Source of the DNA: RGIG5579 sp045601445
GTDB lineage: Bacteria; Bacillota; Clostridia; Oscillospirales; SIG627
NCBI GenBank assembly: GCA_045601445.1
Contig: JAZRZQ010000015.1
Coordinates: 1 to 16,813, forward strand
Direction: 5' to 3'
Length of the DNA: 16,813 nt
A model generated the notes under the pieces. That model ran no database searches. It had not been told where the DNA came from and was given only the letters and a program-made list of their open reading frames with translations. The position numbers were made by a program, and so were the translations under genes. This document shows positions 6,113 through 13,923 of this stretch, piece after piece. Each line of letters starts with the position of its first letter. Position 1 is the first letter of the stretch.

Positions 6113-6627
6113 CACGGTGTCTCACTTTCTTGTTTCTGGAGGATTTTTTCAATGGCAACGAGCATTTCGTCGCTCGGTTCAAAGGATAGCAGAAGCCACG
6201 CGCCGCTTTCCTCGGGTAAGAGCAAAAGACGAATGCTTCGGCTCTTTAAATTGGCCGTGCAGGAGAGTCGGTGGCCGAGTCGGAAGCGGCCCTTTTCGCG
6301 CTTCCATTCTTCCTGCGTGAACAAATGGGCTCTTTCGTCCAAGACGACCGTGCCCAAGGGCTTTTTCCGCTTGCCCTGAATCAGATCGAGGCGAAAGCGA
6401 TCGCCGCACAGCTCGTATTCGTACGAACAGAACAGATAGCGGCTCGAAAGCTGAACGAAGAAAACGAGAAAGATCACGGCCAAAAGCTGTCCCAAGGCTC
6501 TCGAGGCAGGTAGCACCGAGGCAAGAAAAAAAGAAAGCAGAGCGAGAAAAAGAAGCACGACGCAGATCAGCGTCTCTCGCTTGCTCTCCCGCTTCGGGCT
6601 GTGTCGGATGGGAGTGTTTTGCATCAT
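6112..6627 (-). CDS. Small membrane protein with PH-like cytoplasmic domain, unknown function
   Basis: I do not recognise a named family. The 171-aa protein has a basic N-terminus, two membrane helices (about 19-39 and 45-62) and a soluble tail of about 105 residues rich in beta-type segments, beginning YEYELCGDRFRLDL. Two helices followed by such a beta-rich domain resemble bacterial PH-like membrane proteins, but this is only a resemblance. The start ATG overlaps the stop of the upstream rnmV by 4 bases (ATGATG). Its own stop overlaps the start of the hexosaminidase gene, so it sits inside a tightly coupled operon. Confidence 0.7.
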   Translation of the reverse strand: MMQNTPIRHSPKRESKRETLICVVLLFLALLSFFLASVLPASRALGQLLAVIFLVFFVQLSSRYLFCSYEYELCGDRFRLDLIQGKRKKPLGTVVLDERAHLFTQEEWKREKGRFRLGHRLSCTANLKSRSIRLLLLPEESGAWLLLSFEPSDEMLVAIEKILQKQESETP

Positions 6628-7181
6628 AATTCCAATTCCAAAAGATTGATAACGTCCAAGAACGCGCCCGACGAAAGCGTTTCCGGAAGGAGGTTTCGTC
6701 GGAGAAAGGCGCGTCGCTTTTCGCTTGCACCGTCCGTGCCGAGATAGCCCGTTCGGTACAGATCGTATTTGGTATAGCGCGGCTCCCTCGGCTCTTTTTC
6801 TTCCGAGAGAAGATGCGCTCTTTCAAAGAGCGAGACGATCGTCTCGTTGTCGATCCCTTCCACGCCGAGAAGCCCCGCCTTTCCCGCGGCAGCCTTGCGC
6901 TTTTCCTTCCCCTTACGAGGCGGAACGTAGAGATCGACGATCCCCTCGCCCCCCGTGAGGGTGTGTAGGTGAGAGCGGATCACGCCTCCCGCACCGTCCG
7001 AATCAGAGAGGATCACAAGCCCCTTTTCCTTTGCCAGACGGCGAAGCAGGGCTCTTTTTTCTTCGTCGTGAAACAGGCCGAAGCCGTCGGTGGTCAGCAC
7101 CGTGGCGTCAAGGCAGGATTCCAAGCGGATCTTGTCGTACTTCCCTTCCACGACGATTACACGGTCGCAGCGCGGCTTCAT
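6624..7181 (-). CDS. rnmV: Toprim-domain ribonuclease M5-type protein
   Basis: RNase M5 matures the 5S rRNA precursor using a Toprim active site. Visible here are the Toprim glutamate in VVEGKYD (Glu12), the DxD motif in LSDSDGAG (Asp60, Asp62), and the LLGVEGIDNETI segment that matches the family's GVEHA region. The C-terminal part (about 125-185), with DLYRTGYLG and FLDVINLLEL, resembles the DUF4093 tail of clostridial RnmV. The start is the ATG at 7181, which overlaps the holA stop (ATGA) and has GGAGGG about 8 bases upstream. An in-frame ATG at 7196 is rejected because this ribosome site would fall inside it. The gene lies beside holA rather than ksgA, its frequent partner in Firmicutes, so a related Toprim nuclease with another RNA target is possible. 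Confidence 0.82.
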   Translation of the reverse strand: MKPRCDRVIVVEGKYDKIRLESCLDATVLTTDGFGLFHDEEKRALLRRLAKEKGLVILSDSDGAGGVIRSHLHTLTGGEGIVDLYVPPRKGKEKRKAAAGKAGLLGVEGIDNETIVSLFERAHLLSEEKEPREPRYTKYDLYRTGYLGTDGASEKRRAFLRRNLLPETLSSGAFLDVINLLELEL

Positions 7182-8230
7182 GCCCGCCCTCCGCAAAGGC
7201 GCGTGATCTGAAGCAGGACGCGCTCGGTAATCAGAAACGGATCGCTTCGCACGCTTTTGAGCTTGCGGTCAAGCTCCACGCAGAGGGAAAACGCTTCCTC
7301 GAGCGCGCGCGGATTTTTCCCGTAGCACTTTCTCTGGTACAGATCGTACTGCCAAGGCGTAAGGCGCGTCGCCTTCTGACAGGCCGCGCGATCCGCTCCG
7401 CTGACGATCAACAGCGCATTGACCAGCATACGGGAGATGACCGCCACGATCACGATCGCCTCGGCCTTTTGACGCTTGAGGTTGGCAAGGATTCTCTCCA
7501 CCGCGCCGATCGCTCCGTCCAGAACGGCGTCGCTTAATTGAAATACGTTTAATTCCGTGGTATCCTGCGCGAACAGGAGTACCTCGGCTTCGCCGATGCT
7601 CGTCTTGTTCTGCGAGAGGGCGTAGTTTGCCAATTTATCCAGCTCGTGGCGGATGATCTGCATCCTCTGCCCCGACAAGCGAAACAAAAGCCGAAGCGCG
7701 GCAGTCTCGCACGAGACCCCGTCCGATGCGAGGATCTTTGTTGCCCACGGAAGCAAGACTCTCTCGTCCTGAAGCGGGAAGGAGACGAAGCGGATCGCCC
7801 CACTGAGCATCTTGACGCTTTTTTTGGCAAGCGTTTGCTTGTCGGCCTTGAAATCCTCGTTTTCAAGATAAAAGATCAAAGACAGATAGTCGGGGAAATG
7901 CTCGAGAAGCTCCAGAAGCTGCTTGACTTGCCCTTCCTGAAGCTTTTGCGGTGAAAATCCGCGCACGACGACAAGGCGGCGCTCCCCCATAAAAGGGAGA
8001 ATCTCCGCCTCTGCCAGAACGCTGTCCAGCGTCGCGTCGCGGGAAAGATCAAGTCTTGTCAGATTAAATTCCGCTGCCCCCTCTTTTTCGATCCGCGAGA
8101 TGAATTTTTGCAGATAAAACTGCTTGAGCATCTCTTCCGGCCCGTAAAAGGCCCATGCGCCGCTCTTTTCCTCACGCAGATCCGTCTTTAATTGGGAAAC
8201 GGAAATACCGAAAGCGTCTCTCGGTGCCAT
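7178..8230 (-). CDS. holA: DNA polymerase III delta subunit
   Basis: Delta opens the beta sliding clamp as part of the clamp-loader complex. The 350-aa length is normal. Family features include the N-terminal AWAFYGPEEMLKQFYL segment (about 26-41) with no Walker A motif, as expected for delta; the ERRLVVVRGFSPQK strand; the LSLIFYLENEDFKADKQTLAKK segment of the second domain; and a helical C-terminal domain with LSQNKTSIGEAEVLLF and LKRQKAEAIVIVAVISRML. The ATG at 8230 directly follows the HIT gene's TAA with no gap. The gene ends in a 4-base overlap with rnmV. Delta is often poorly conserved, but the pattern over the whole length is clear. Confidence 0.9.
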   Translation of the reverse strand: MAPRDAFGISVSQLKTDLREEKSGAWAFYGPEEMLKQFYLQKFISRIEKEGAAEFNLTRLDLSRDATLDSVLAEAEILPFMGERRLVVVRGFSPQKLQEGQVKQLLELLEHFPDYLSLIFYLENEDFKADKQTLAKKSVKMLSGAIRFVSFPLQDERVLLPWATKILASDGVSCETAALRLLFRLSGQRMQIIRHELDKLANYALSQNKTSIGEAEVLLFAQDTTELNVFQLSDAVLDGAIGAVERILANLKRQKAEAIVIVAVISRMLVNALLIVSGADRAACQKATRLTPWQYDLYQRKCYGKNPRALEEAFSLCVELDRKLKSVRSDPFLITERVLLQITRLCGGRA

Positions 8231-8569
8231 TTAGTCCATCTTCTCCGAGAGCTGTTTGCCTCCGAGAACGTGAAAATGCAGATGCTTGACCGACTGACAG
8301 CCGTGCTGTCCGACGTTGGTGATGACGCGATACCCGTCCTTCAGACCGCATTGCGCGGCAATGACGGGAATCGCCTCGAACAGCTTTGCCACCGTAGCGG
8401 CGTTTTGCGCCGTCACGGCATCCACGGAAGGAATATGCTCCTTGGGGATGACCAAAACGTGCACGGGCGCTTGAGGGTTGATGTCGCGAAATGCGTACAC
8501 CGCCTCGTTTTCATATACTTTGTCGGAAGGGATCTCGCCCTTCAGAATCGAACAAAACAAGCAGTCCAT
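8231..8569 (-). CDS. HIT-family nucleotide hydrolase (HINT-like)
   Basis: HIT proteins hydrolyse nucleoside phosphoramidates or dinucleotides. In this 112-aa protein the histidine triad is HLHFHVLGG (His96, His98, His100), with CLFC at the N-terminus (Cys3, Cys6) as in zinc-containing HINT proteins, and a VLVIPKEHIPS segment (38-48). It is full length for the family. The ATG at 8569 is chosen because GGAGGT ends 5 bases before it; a GTG one codon upstream would be too close. HINT enzymes can cleave aminoacyl-adenylates, so the position just after alaS is suggestive, but a link is only inference. Confidence 0.92.
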   Translation of the reverse strand: MDCLFCSILKGEIPSDKVYENEAVYAFRDINPQAPVHVLVIPKEHIPSVDAVTAQNAATVAKLFEAIPVIAAQCGLKDGYRVITNVGQHGCQSVKHLHFHVLGGKQLSEKMD

Positions 8570-8593
8570 CACGGACCTCCTTTTTCTCGTTTA

Positions 8594-11200
8594 TCAGAAC
8601 AGTGCGAAGAAGGCTGCCTTGGCTTCCCCGACCTTTTCGGGCATTCTGCCGCCGGACTGTGCCGAATCGGGTCTGCCGCCGCCGCCACCGCCGACGATCG
8701 GGGAGATGGCCTTGAGAATGTTGCCTGCGTGAGCGCCGGACTGAACGGCCTTCTTGCCGCAGGCGGCAAAGAAGAGGATCTTGCCGTCCCGCACCTGATA
8801 GAGCACGGCAACGACGTCGTCGGACTTGTCGCGGAGCAGATCCAGCGTTTTTCTGCCGTCGGTTTGGGGATCGATCTCGGAGAAGATCAGCTTCTTCGAA
8901 TCCTTTTCCACCGCCCCGTCGATCAGAGCCTGAAGGGAAGAAGCGGCAAGCTGAGAGGCAAGGGATTCGATCTTGTCCTTGGACTCCTTCAACTCCGCGC
9001 GCATCGCACGGATCTTCTCGGGCAACAGCGCCGTGGTGGTCTTCAACGCTCCTGCGCTCTCCTGGAGCAGAGCTTCCTTCTCGGCGATCAGGTTCAAAAC
9101 GTTCTTGCCCGTCACGCCCTCGATTCTGCGTACGCCCGCGGCCACGCCCTGCTCGGAAAGGATCAGGAAGAGGCCTGCCTCGGCCGTGTTTTTCAAATGC
9201 GTACCGCCGCAAAGCTCGCGGGAGAAATCACCCATCGAGACCATACGGACCTCGGCGCCGTATTTTTCACCGAACAGCGCCATCGCGCCAAGCTCCTTGG
9301 CCTTGTCAGCGCTGGTGACCAGCGTTTCCACCGGCAGAGCCTGCAGGATCTTTTCGTTGACCAGTGCCTGCACGCGCGCGATCTCCTCGGCGGTCATCGC
9401 CTGAAAATGCTTAAAGTCGAAGCGAACGCGGCTCTCGTCAACGTAGCTGCCCGCCTGCTCGACGTGATCGCCCAGCACGCGGCGAAGCGAGGCCTGCAGA
9501 AGATGCGCGGTGGAGTGGTTGCGGCGAATGGCGTTGCGTCGCTCGGTATCCACAAGGCACAGCACCTCGTCACCGACCGCGACCGCGCCGTCCTCGACGC
9601 GCACCGAGTGCATATATACGCCCTCGCTCTTTTTGGTGTCAAGAACTGCCAGCGCACCGTTTTCCGCGGTGATAATACCGATGTCACCGACCTGACCGCC
9701 CGCCTCTGCATAGAAGGGGGTCTTGTCGAGGATCAGCGTAGCCTCGCCCTCGCTGATCTGCATCACCGACTCCTCTTGGTCGAAGATGGCGAGCACCTTG
9801 GCCTTGACCGAGGCTTTATCGTAACCGACAAACTCGGTCTTTTCCAACGCGCCGATCGCGCTCTTGGCCTCCTCGCTCCAACCGGAAATGTTGGCACGCG
9901 CCCCGCGCGCACGCTCCTTTTGCTCCTGCATCAGAGCGGCAAAGCGCTCCTCGTCAATGGCAAGCGCGTGCTCCTCGGCGATCTCGCGGGTCAGATCAAT
10001 CGGGAAGCCGAAGGTGTCGTAAAGCTTAAAGACGTCCTCGCCGGCGAGGGTCTTGACTCCCTCTGCCTTGGCCTTTTCGATCCATCCGGACAGGATGGAA
10101 AGACCGGAGTCGATCGTTGCGTTGAATTTTTCCTCTTCCAGAGAGATGATGGTCTTAATGTAGGCTTCCTTTTCACGAAGCTCGGGGTAGCCCGCCTCGT
10201 TCTCGGAAATGACCACGTCGCAAAGGGAAGCAAGGAACGCTCCCTTGATGCCGAGGAGCTTTCCGTGTCTGGCGGCACGGCGCAGAATGCGGCGGAGCAC
10301 GTAGCCGCGTCCCTCGTTCGAGGGCGTGACGCCGTCGGAGATCATAAAGCTCGAGGAGCGGATGTGGTCGGTGATGATACGGATGGAAACGTCGTTGTCC
10401 TCGTTCTTGCCGTATTCCTTACCGGCGATCGAGCAGACGGTGTCGAGGATTTTTCTGACGGTGTCAACCTCGAACATATTGTCAACCCCCTGCATCACGC
10501 AGGCCAGACGCTCCAGACCCATACCGGTATCAATGTTTTTTTGCTTTAATTCGGTGTAGTTGCCGTTGCCGTCGTTGTTGAATTGGCTGAAGACGTTGTT
10601 CCAGATCTCCATATAGCGGTCGCACTCACAGCCGGGCTTGCAATCGGGCGAGCCACAGCCGTATTTTTCGCCGCGGTCAAAGTAGATCTCCGAGCAGGGG
10701 CCGCAGGGGCCGGAGCCGTGCTCCCAGAAGTTGTCTGCCTTGCCGAGACGGACGATGCGCTCCTCGGGAACACCGATCACGTCCTTCCAGATGTGGTAGG
10801 CCTCCTCGTCCTCCTCGTAGATGGAGGGCCAAAGAAGCTCGGCGGGGATCTCGAGGGTCTTAGTCAGAAACTCCCAGGCAAAGGGAATGGCCTCGTTTTT
10901 GAAGTAGTCGCCGAAGGAGAAGTTTCCGAGCATTTCGAAATACGTGCCGTGGCGGGCGGTTTTTCCCACTCTCTCCAGATGGGGCGTGCGGATGCACTTC
11001 TGGCAGGTGCACACTCTCGTTCTCGGCGGTACTTCCTCTCCCGTGAAGTATTTCTTCATCGGCGCCATTCCGCTGTTAATCAGAAGCAGAGACTTGTCTC
11101 CCTGCGGAACGAGCGAAAACGAGGGCAGACGAAGATGTCCCTTCGATTCAAAAAAAGAAAGGTATTTTTCTCTGAGTTCATTCAGTCCGGTGTATTGCAT
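8594..11200 (-). CDS. alaS: Alanine--tRNA ligase
   Basis: AlaRS charges tRNA-Ala and edits mischarged Ser or Gly. All parts are present in order in the 868 residues: the class II aminoacylation core (about 1-240, with FFESKGH, LINSGMAP, RHGTYFEM and ERLACVMQG); the tRNA-recognition domain (about 250-450); the editing domain with HSTAH (His562, His566) and CGGTH (Cys664, His668); and a C-Ala tail ending in a glycine run and RPDSAQSGG. A cysteine-rich stretch (182-193, before DRYMEIWN) is typical of clostridial AlaRS. AGAGGA precedes the ATG at 11200. The 33-base gap to the potCD-type gene leaves no room for a T-box, so alaS must be read through from upstream or from a promoter inside that gene. 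Confidence 0.97.
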   Translation of the reverse strand: MQYTGLNELREKYLSFFESKGHLRLPSFSLVPQGDKSLLLINSGMAPMKKYFTGEEVPPRTRVCTCQKCIRTPHLERVGKTARHGTYFEMLGNFSFGDYFKNEAIPFAWEFLTKTLEIPAELLWPSIYEEDEEAYHIWKDVIGVPEERIVRLGKADNFWEHGSGPCGPCSEIYFDRGEKYGCGSPDCKPGCECDRYMEIWNNVFSQFNNDGNGNYTELKQKNIDTGMGLERLACVMQGVDNMFEVDTVRKILDTVCSIAGKEYGKNEDNDVSIRIITDHIRSSSFMISDGVTPSNEGRGYVLRRILRRAARHGKLLGIKGAFLASLCDVVISENEAGYPELREKEAYIKTIISLEEEKFNATIDSGLSILSGWIEKAKAEGVKTLAGEDVFKLYDTFGFPIDLTREIAEEHALAIDEERFAALMQEQKERARGARANISGWSEEAKSAIGALEKTEFVGYDKASVKAKVLAIFDQEESVMQISEGEATLILDKTPFYAEAGGQVGDIGIITAENGALAVLDTKKSEGVYMHSVRVEDGAVAVGDEVLCLVDTERRNAIRRNHSTAHLLQASLRRVLGDHVEQAGSYVDESRVRFDFKHFQAMTAEEIARVQALVNEKILQALPVETLVTSADKAKELGAMALFGEKYGAEVRMVSMGDFSRELCGGTHLKNTAEAGLFLILSEQGVAAGVRRIEGVTGKNVLNLIAEKEALLQESAGALKTTTALLPEKIRAMRAELKESKDKIESLASQLAASSLQALIDGAVEKDSKKLIFSEIDPQTDGRKTLDLLRDKSDDVVAVLYQVRDGKILFFAACGKKAVQSGAHAGNILKAISPIVGGGGGGRPDSAQSGGRMPEKVGEAKAAFFALF

Positions 11201-11233
11201 AGCGGTCCTCTTTCACTTGTTTGTTTTTTGCGC

Positions 11234-13123
11234 TTATTTGTTGTTTGTTTTTACGGTGTTCCACAGATCGGTCATCAGGTCGTTGGTCTCCTTGGGCAGA
11301 TAGCGGAACGCCTCCCAATTCTCTCTGCGCTCGGGGTAGGCGACCTCGTTCTGCTGCATTTCGGGATCGAGCTCGTCGAACACGGCCTGATTCGGCGTGG
11401 AGTAATAGACGTATTCGGTGTTGGCCACGCCCGCCTCTGCCGTCAGCATAAAGTTAATGAAGGCCTCGGCCAGTTCTTTCTTTTCGCTGGTGGCGGGAAC
11501 GCACATCGCATCGTTGAAGATGTTTGTGCCGCATTCGGGAATGACGAATCTCAGATTCGGATTCTCCTCCATCACCGCCATACAGTCGCCCGCGTAGTAC
11601 GCGGCCACCACAAGGCTCTCCGACGGCATCATCTCAAAGAATTGGTCCATAGCGTAGTAGAATTTCTGCTGTCCGAGCAGCTCTGCGGCCTCGCGAAGCT
11701 GTGCCTCGTCGGTCGTATTCTGAGAATAGCCGAGCTGCTTGAGCGCAATGCCGAAGGCGTCGCGCGGGTTGTCGAACATCATCGTTCGGCTGGGGTAGTT
11801 CTTGCTCCAGAGAATGCTCCAGTCCTTGGCCTCCCGTACCAGAGCCAGATCCTCCTCGGTGAGCAGAGCCTCGTTGTAGATGAGCCCCACCGTTCCCCAG
11901 AAATACGGAACGGTGTATTCCTCGTTCGGGTCGTACGCCAAGCCTTTAAATTCGGGCATAATGTCGGCGTAATTGGGAATGTTTGCGTAATCGAGCTTGG
12001 CCAGCATCCCCTCGCGGATCATTCGCTCGGCCATATAGTCCGAGGGGAAGATCACGTCGTATTTGCCCGAGCCGGATTTCATCTTGGCGTAAAGAGCCTC
12101 GTTGGATTCCGCGGTCACGTACTGCACGCGAATGCCCGTCGCTTCCTCAAAGGCCTCGATGACGTCGAAGCATTCGGGATCGTTGGTCGACATATATTCG
12201 CCCCAGTTGCACACCACGATCGTGTTTTTCTCGGAGCGGAACATTCTCGGCAGACAAAGCCCGAGGATCAGAACGGGTACGAGTCCCGCCGCGACCGCCT
12301 TGACGACGGTAAAGCCCTTTTTCGGCGTCGGCGCCACGATCTTCTTTTGCTCGATCGCCTCGGCTCTGGCATCGTGAATGTTCATCACGATCAGAATGAG
12401 AAGCACCGCCACGAAGATCACGCCCGTCATGGCCGCCATCCAGGGCTGAATGCCCTTTTTCATACTGTTGTTGATGAAAACGGAAAGCGTCTGGAAATTG
12501 CCGCCGGTAAAATAGCTGATGATAAAATCGTCGAAGGAATAGGTCAGCGAGATCAAAAAGCCCGCAAAAATGCCGGGGAAGATCTCGGGCAGGATCACCT
12601 GAAAGAAGGCCTTGGTCGGCGGACAGCCCAGATCCAGCGCCGCCTCGTAAAGATTCTTGTCCATCCGACGCAGTCTCGGCATCACGTTCAGGATTACGTA
12701 AGGCGTGTTGAACACAATGTGCGAGAGAAGGACGGTGAAAAAGCCGAGCTTCATCGAAAAGACGCTGATAAACAGGAGCATCAGCGAAACGCCCGTCACG
12801 ATCTCGGGGTTGATGATCGGCAGATTCGACACGTTCATCAGAATGCCGCGGCCGCGCTTTACGTGGTTGAGTCCGAGCGCACCGAGTGTTCCGAGCAGGC
12901 AAGCGCCGAAGGCGGAAAGCACCGCGATCACGAGCGAATTAATCAGTGAGTCCACCAGCTCCTCGTTTTCAAACAGGGACAGGTAGTTGTCAAAGGTAAA
13001 GCCCTTCCAGTTGGAAAGCCCCCAGGTGGCGTCGTTGAAGGACAAAACGATCATCACCGCGATCGGCAAATAGAGAAAGACGAAAACGAGGGCAAGGTAG
13101 GCCGCGGATACGGTTTTTTTCAT
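11234..13123 (-). CDS. PotC-PotD fusion: spermidine/putrescine-type ABC permease with tethered substrate-binding domain
   Basis: Residues 1-250 form a PotC-like permease with six helices and the EAA loop that contacts the ATPase (EAALDLGCPPTKAFF, about 160-174). After a short cytoplasmic linker, a seventh helix (about 275-292) leads into a PotD-like binding domain (301-629) with VCNWGEYMS, KMKSGSGKYDVIFPSDY and VPYFWGTVGLIYN. Six permease helices put the linker inside, so the extra helix places the binding domain outside the membrane. This replaces the usual lipoprotein anchor. The reading frame is continuous, so the fusion is not a frameshift artefact within this sequence. GGAGG lies before the ATG at 13123. 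Polyamine specificity is inferred from the family; exact ligands are not proved. Confidence 0.9.
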   Translation of the reverse strand: MKKTVSAAYLALVFVFLYLPIAVMIVLSFNDATWGLSNWKGFTFDNYLSLFENEELVDSLINSLVIAVLSAFGACLLGTLGALGLNHVKRGRGILMNVSNLPIINPEIVTGVSLMLLFISVFSMKLGFFTVLLSHIVFNTPYVILNVMPRLRRMDKNLYEAALDLGCPPTKAFFQVILPEIFPGIFAGFLISLTYSFDDFIISYFTGGNFQTLSVFINNSMKKGIQPWMAAMTGVIFVAVLLILIVMNIHDARAEAIEQKKIVAPTPKKGFTVVKAVAAGLVPVLILGLCLPRMFRSEKNTIVVCNWGEYMSTNDPECFDVIEAFEEATGIRVQYVTAESNEALYAKMKSGSGKYDVIFPSDYMAERMIREGMLAKLDYANIPNYADIMPEFKGLAYDPNEEYTVPYFWGTVGLIYNEALLTEEDLALVREAKDWSILWSKNYPSRTMMFDNPRDAFGIALKQLGYSQNTTDEAQLREAAELLGQQKFYYAMDQFFEMMPSESLVVAAYYAGDCMAVMEENPNLRFVIPECGTNIFNDAMCVPATSEKKELAEAFINFMLTAEAGVANTEYVYYSTPNQAVFDELDPEMQQNEVAYPERRENWEAFRYLPKETNDLMTDLWNTVKTNNK

Positions 13124-13134
13124 ATCGGCACCTC

Positions 13135-13923
13135 CTATACCAGAACGATGTCGTCGTCCTTGTCAAAGTGGTTCATCACCACGATCGACAAAATGATGAC
13201 GATCATCAGAACAAAGGAGAGCACGCTCGCCGCGTTCAGGTCGAAGTTTTTGGTGTAGTAGGAGTCGATCGTGTCACCGATCAGCCAGAAGTTGCCCAGA
13301 CGGTTGCTGATGACGAAGGCGCTGGCCGCCGGCACGAACACCATCGTGATGCCGGAGATCACGCCGGGGATCGACAGCGGGAAGATCACCTTCCAAAGCA
13401 GCGTCCAGCCGTTGCAGCCGAGGTCGCGTCCCGCCTCGAGAACGGATTTGGAGATCTTGCTCATCACCGTGTAAAGGGGCAGAACCATAAAAGGCAGATA
13501 GTTGTAAACGATGCCGATGACCACCGCCGCGCTGGTGTGGTAGATCGGGTTGGAAAAGCCGAGCAGGGAATCGAGCAGTCCCCCCGATTTCAAGATGACC
13601 TCCAGCGAGCAGATTCTCAAAATAAAGTTCATCCACATCGGCAGCATAATGAGAATGTTCATCATTCTTTGGCCGCGCTGGGACATGCGGGTCATCAGAA
13701 GCGCGAGAGGGTAGGCGATCAGAAGGCAGATCGCCGTGGAGACCAGCGCAATGGAAAAGGAGTCAAGATAGACCTGCTTGTTGATGGCGATGTATTTGAA
13801 ATTCTCCCACGAAAACGAGCCGTCCTCTCCCGTTAAGGCGTAGTAGACCACCATACCCAACGGAATGAGAACGAAGGCCGCCATCCAGATCAGATAAGGC
13901 AGGAGGGGCTTTTTCGAATTCAT
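13135..13923 (-). CDS. potB: Spermidine/putrescine-type ABC transporter permease
   Basis: This 262-aa protein has six membrane helices and the EAA-type loop EAGRDLGCNGWTLLWKVIFP (163-182), as expected for PotB, the partner of PotC in the membrane channel. The start is the ATG at 13923, overlapping the potA stop by 4 bases with AAAGGAG upstream. The frame stays open a further 48 codons upstream, but that stretch lies inside potA and reads as low-quality sequence. An 11-base gap containing GGAGG separates it from the permease/binding-protein fusion, giving the order potA-potB-potCD. Confidence 0.93.
   Translation of the reverse strand: MNSKKPLLPYLIWMAAFVLIPLGMVVYYALTGEDGSFSWENFKYIAINKQVYLDSFSIALVSTAICLLIAYPLALLMTRMSQRGQRMMNILIMLPMWMNFILRICSLEVILKSGGLLDSLLGFSNPIYHTSAAVVIGIVYNYLPFMVLPLYTVMSKISKSVLEAGRDLGCNGWTLLWKVIFPLSIPGVISGITMVFVPAASAFVISNRLGNFWLIGDTIDSYYTKNFDLNAASVLSFVLMIVIILSIVVMNHFDKDDDIVLV

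Noticed and set aside
7182..7196. Earlier start for rnmV at 7196
   Set aside because: It would put the GGAGGG ribosome site inside the gene. The ATG at 7181 overlaps the holA stop like the other junctions here.
8670..8700. GCC-type simple repeat
   Set aside because: It is codon sequence for the conserved glycine run near the AlaRS C-terminus.
8192..10549. Long plus-strand open frame (785 codons) opposite alaS, HIT and holA
   Set aside because: It is antisense to clear conserved genes. It shows no recognisable domain and runs across three gene boundaries. It is explained by GC-rich codon periodicity on the other strand.
11201..11233. T-box riboswitch ahead of alaS
   Set aside because: Only 33 bases separate alaS from the upstream gene, far too short for a T-box, and no T-box sequence is visible.
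10583..12949. Long plus-strand open frame (788 codons) opposite alaS and the PotC-PotD fusion
   Set aside because: It is a shadow of the genuine minus-strand genes: His/Arg/Val-rich low-information sequence with no ribosome site or domain.
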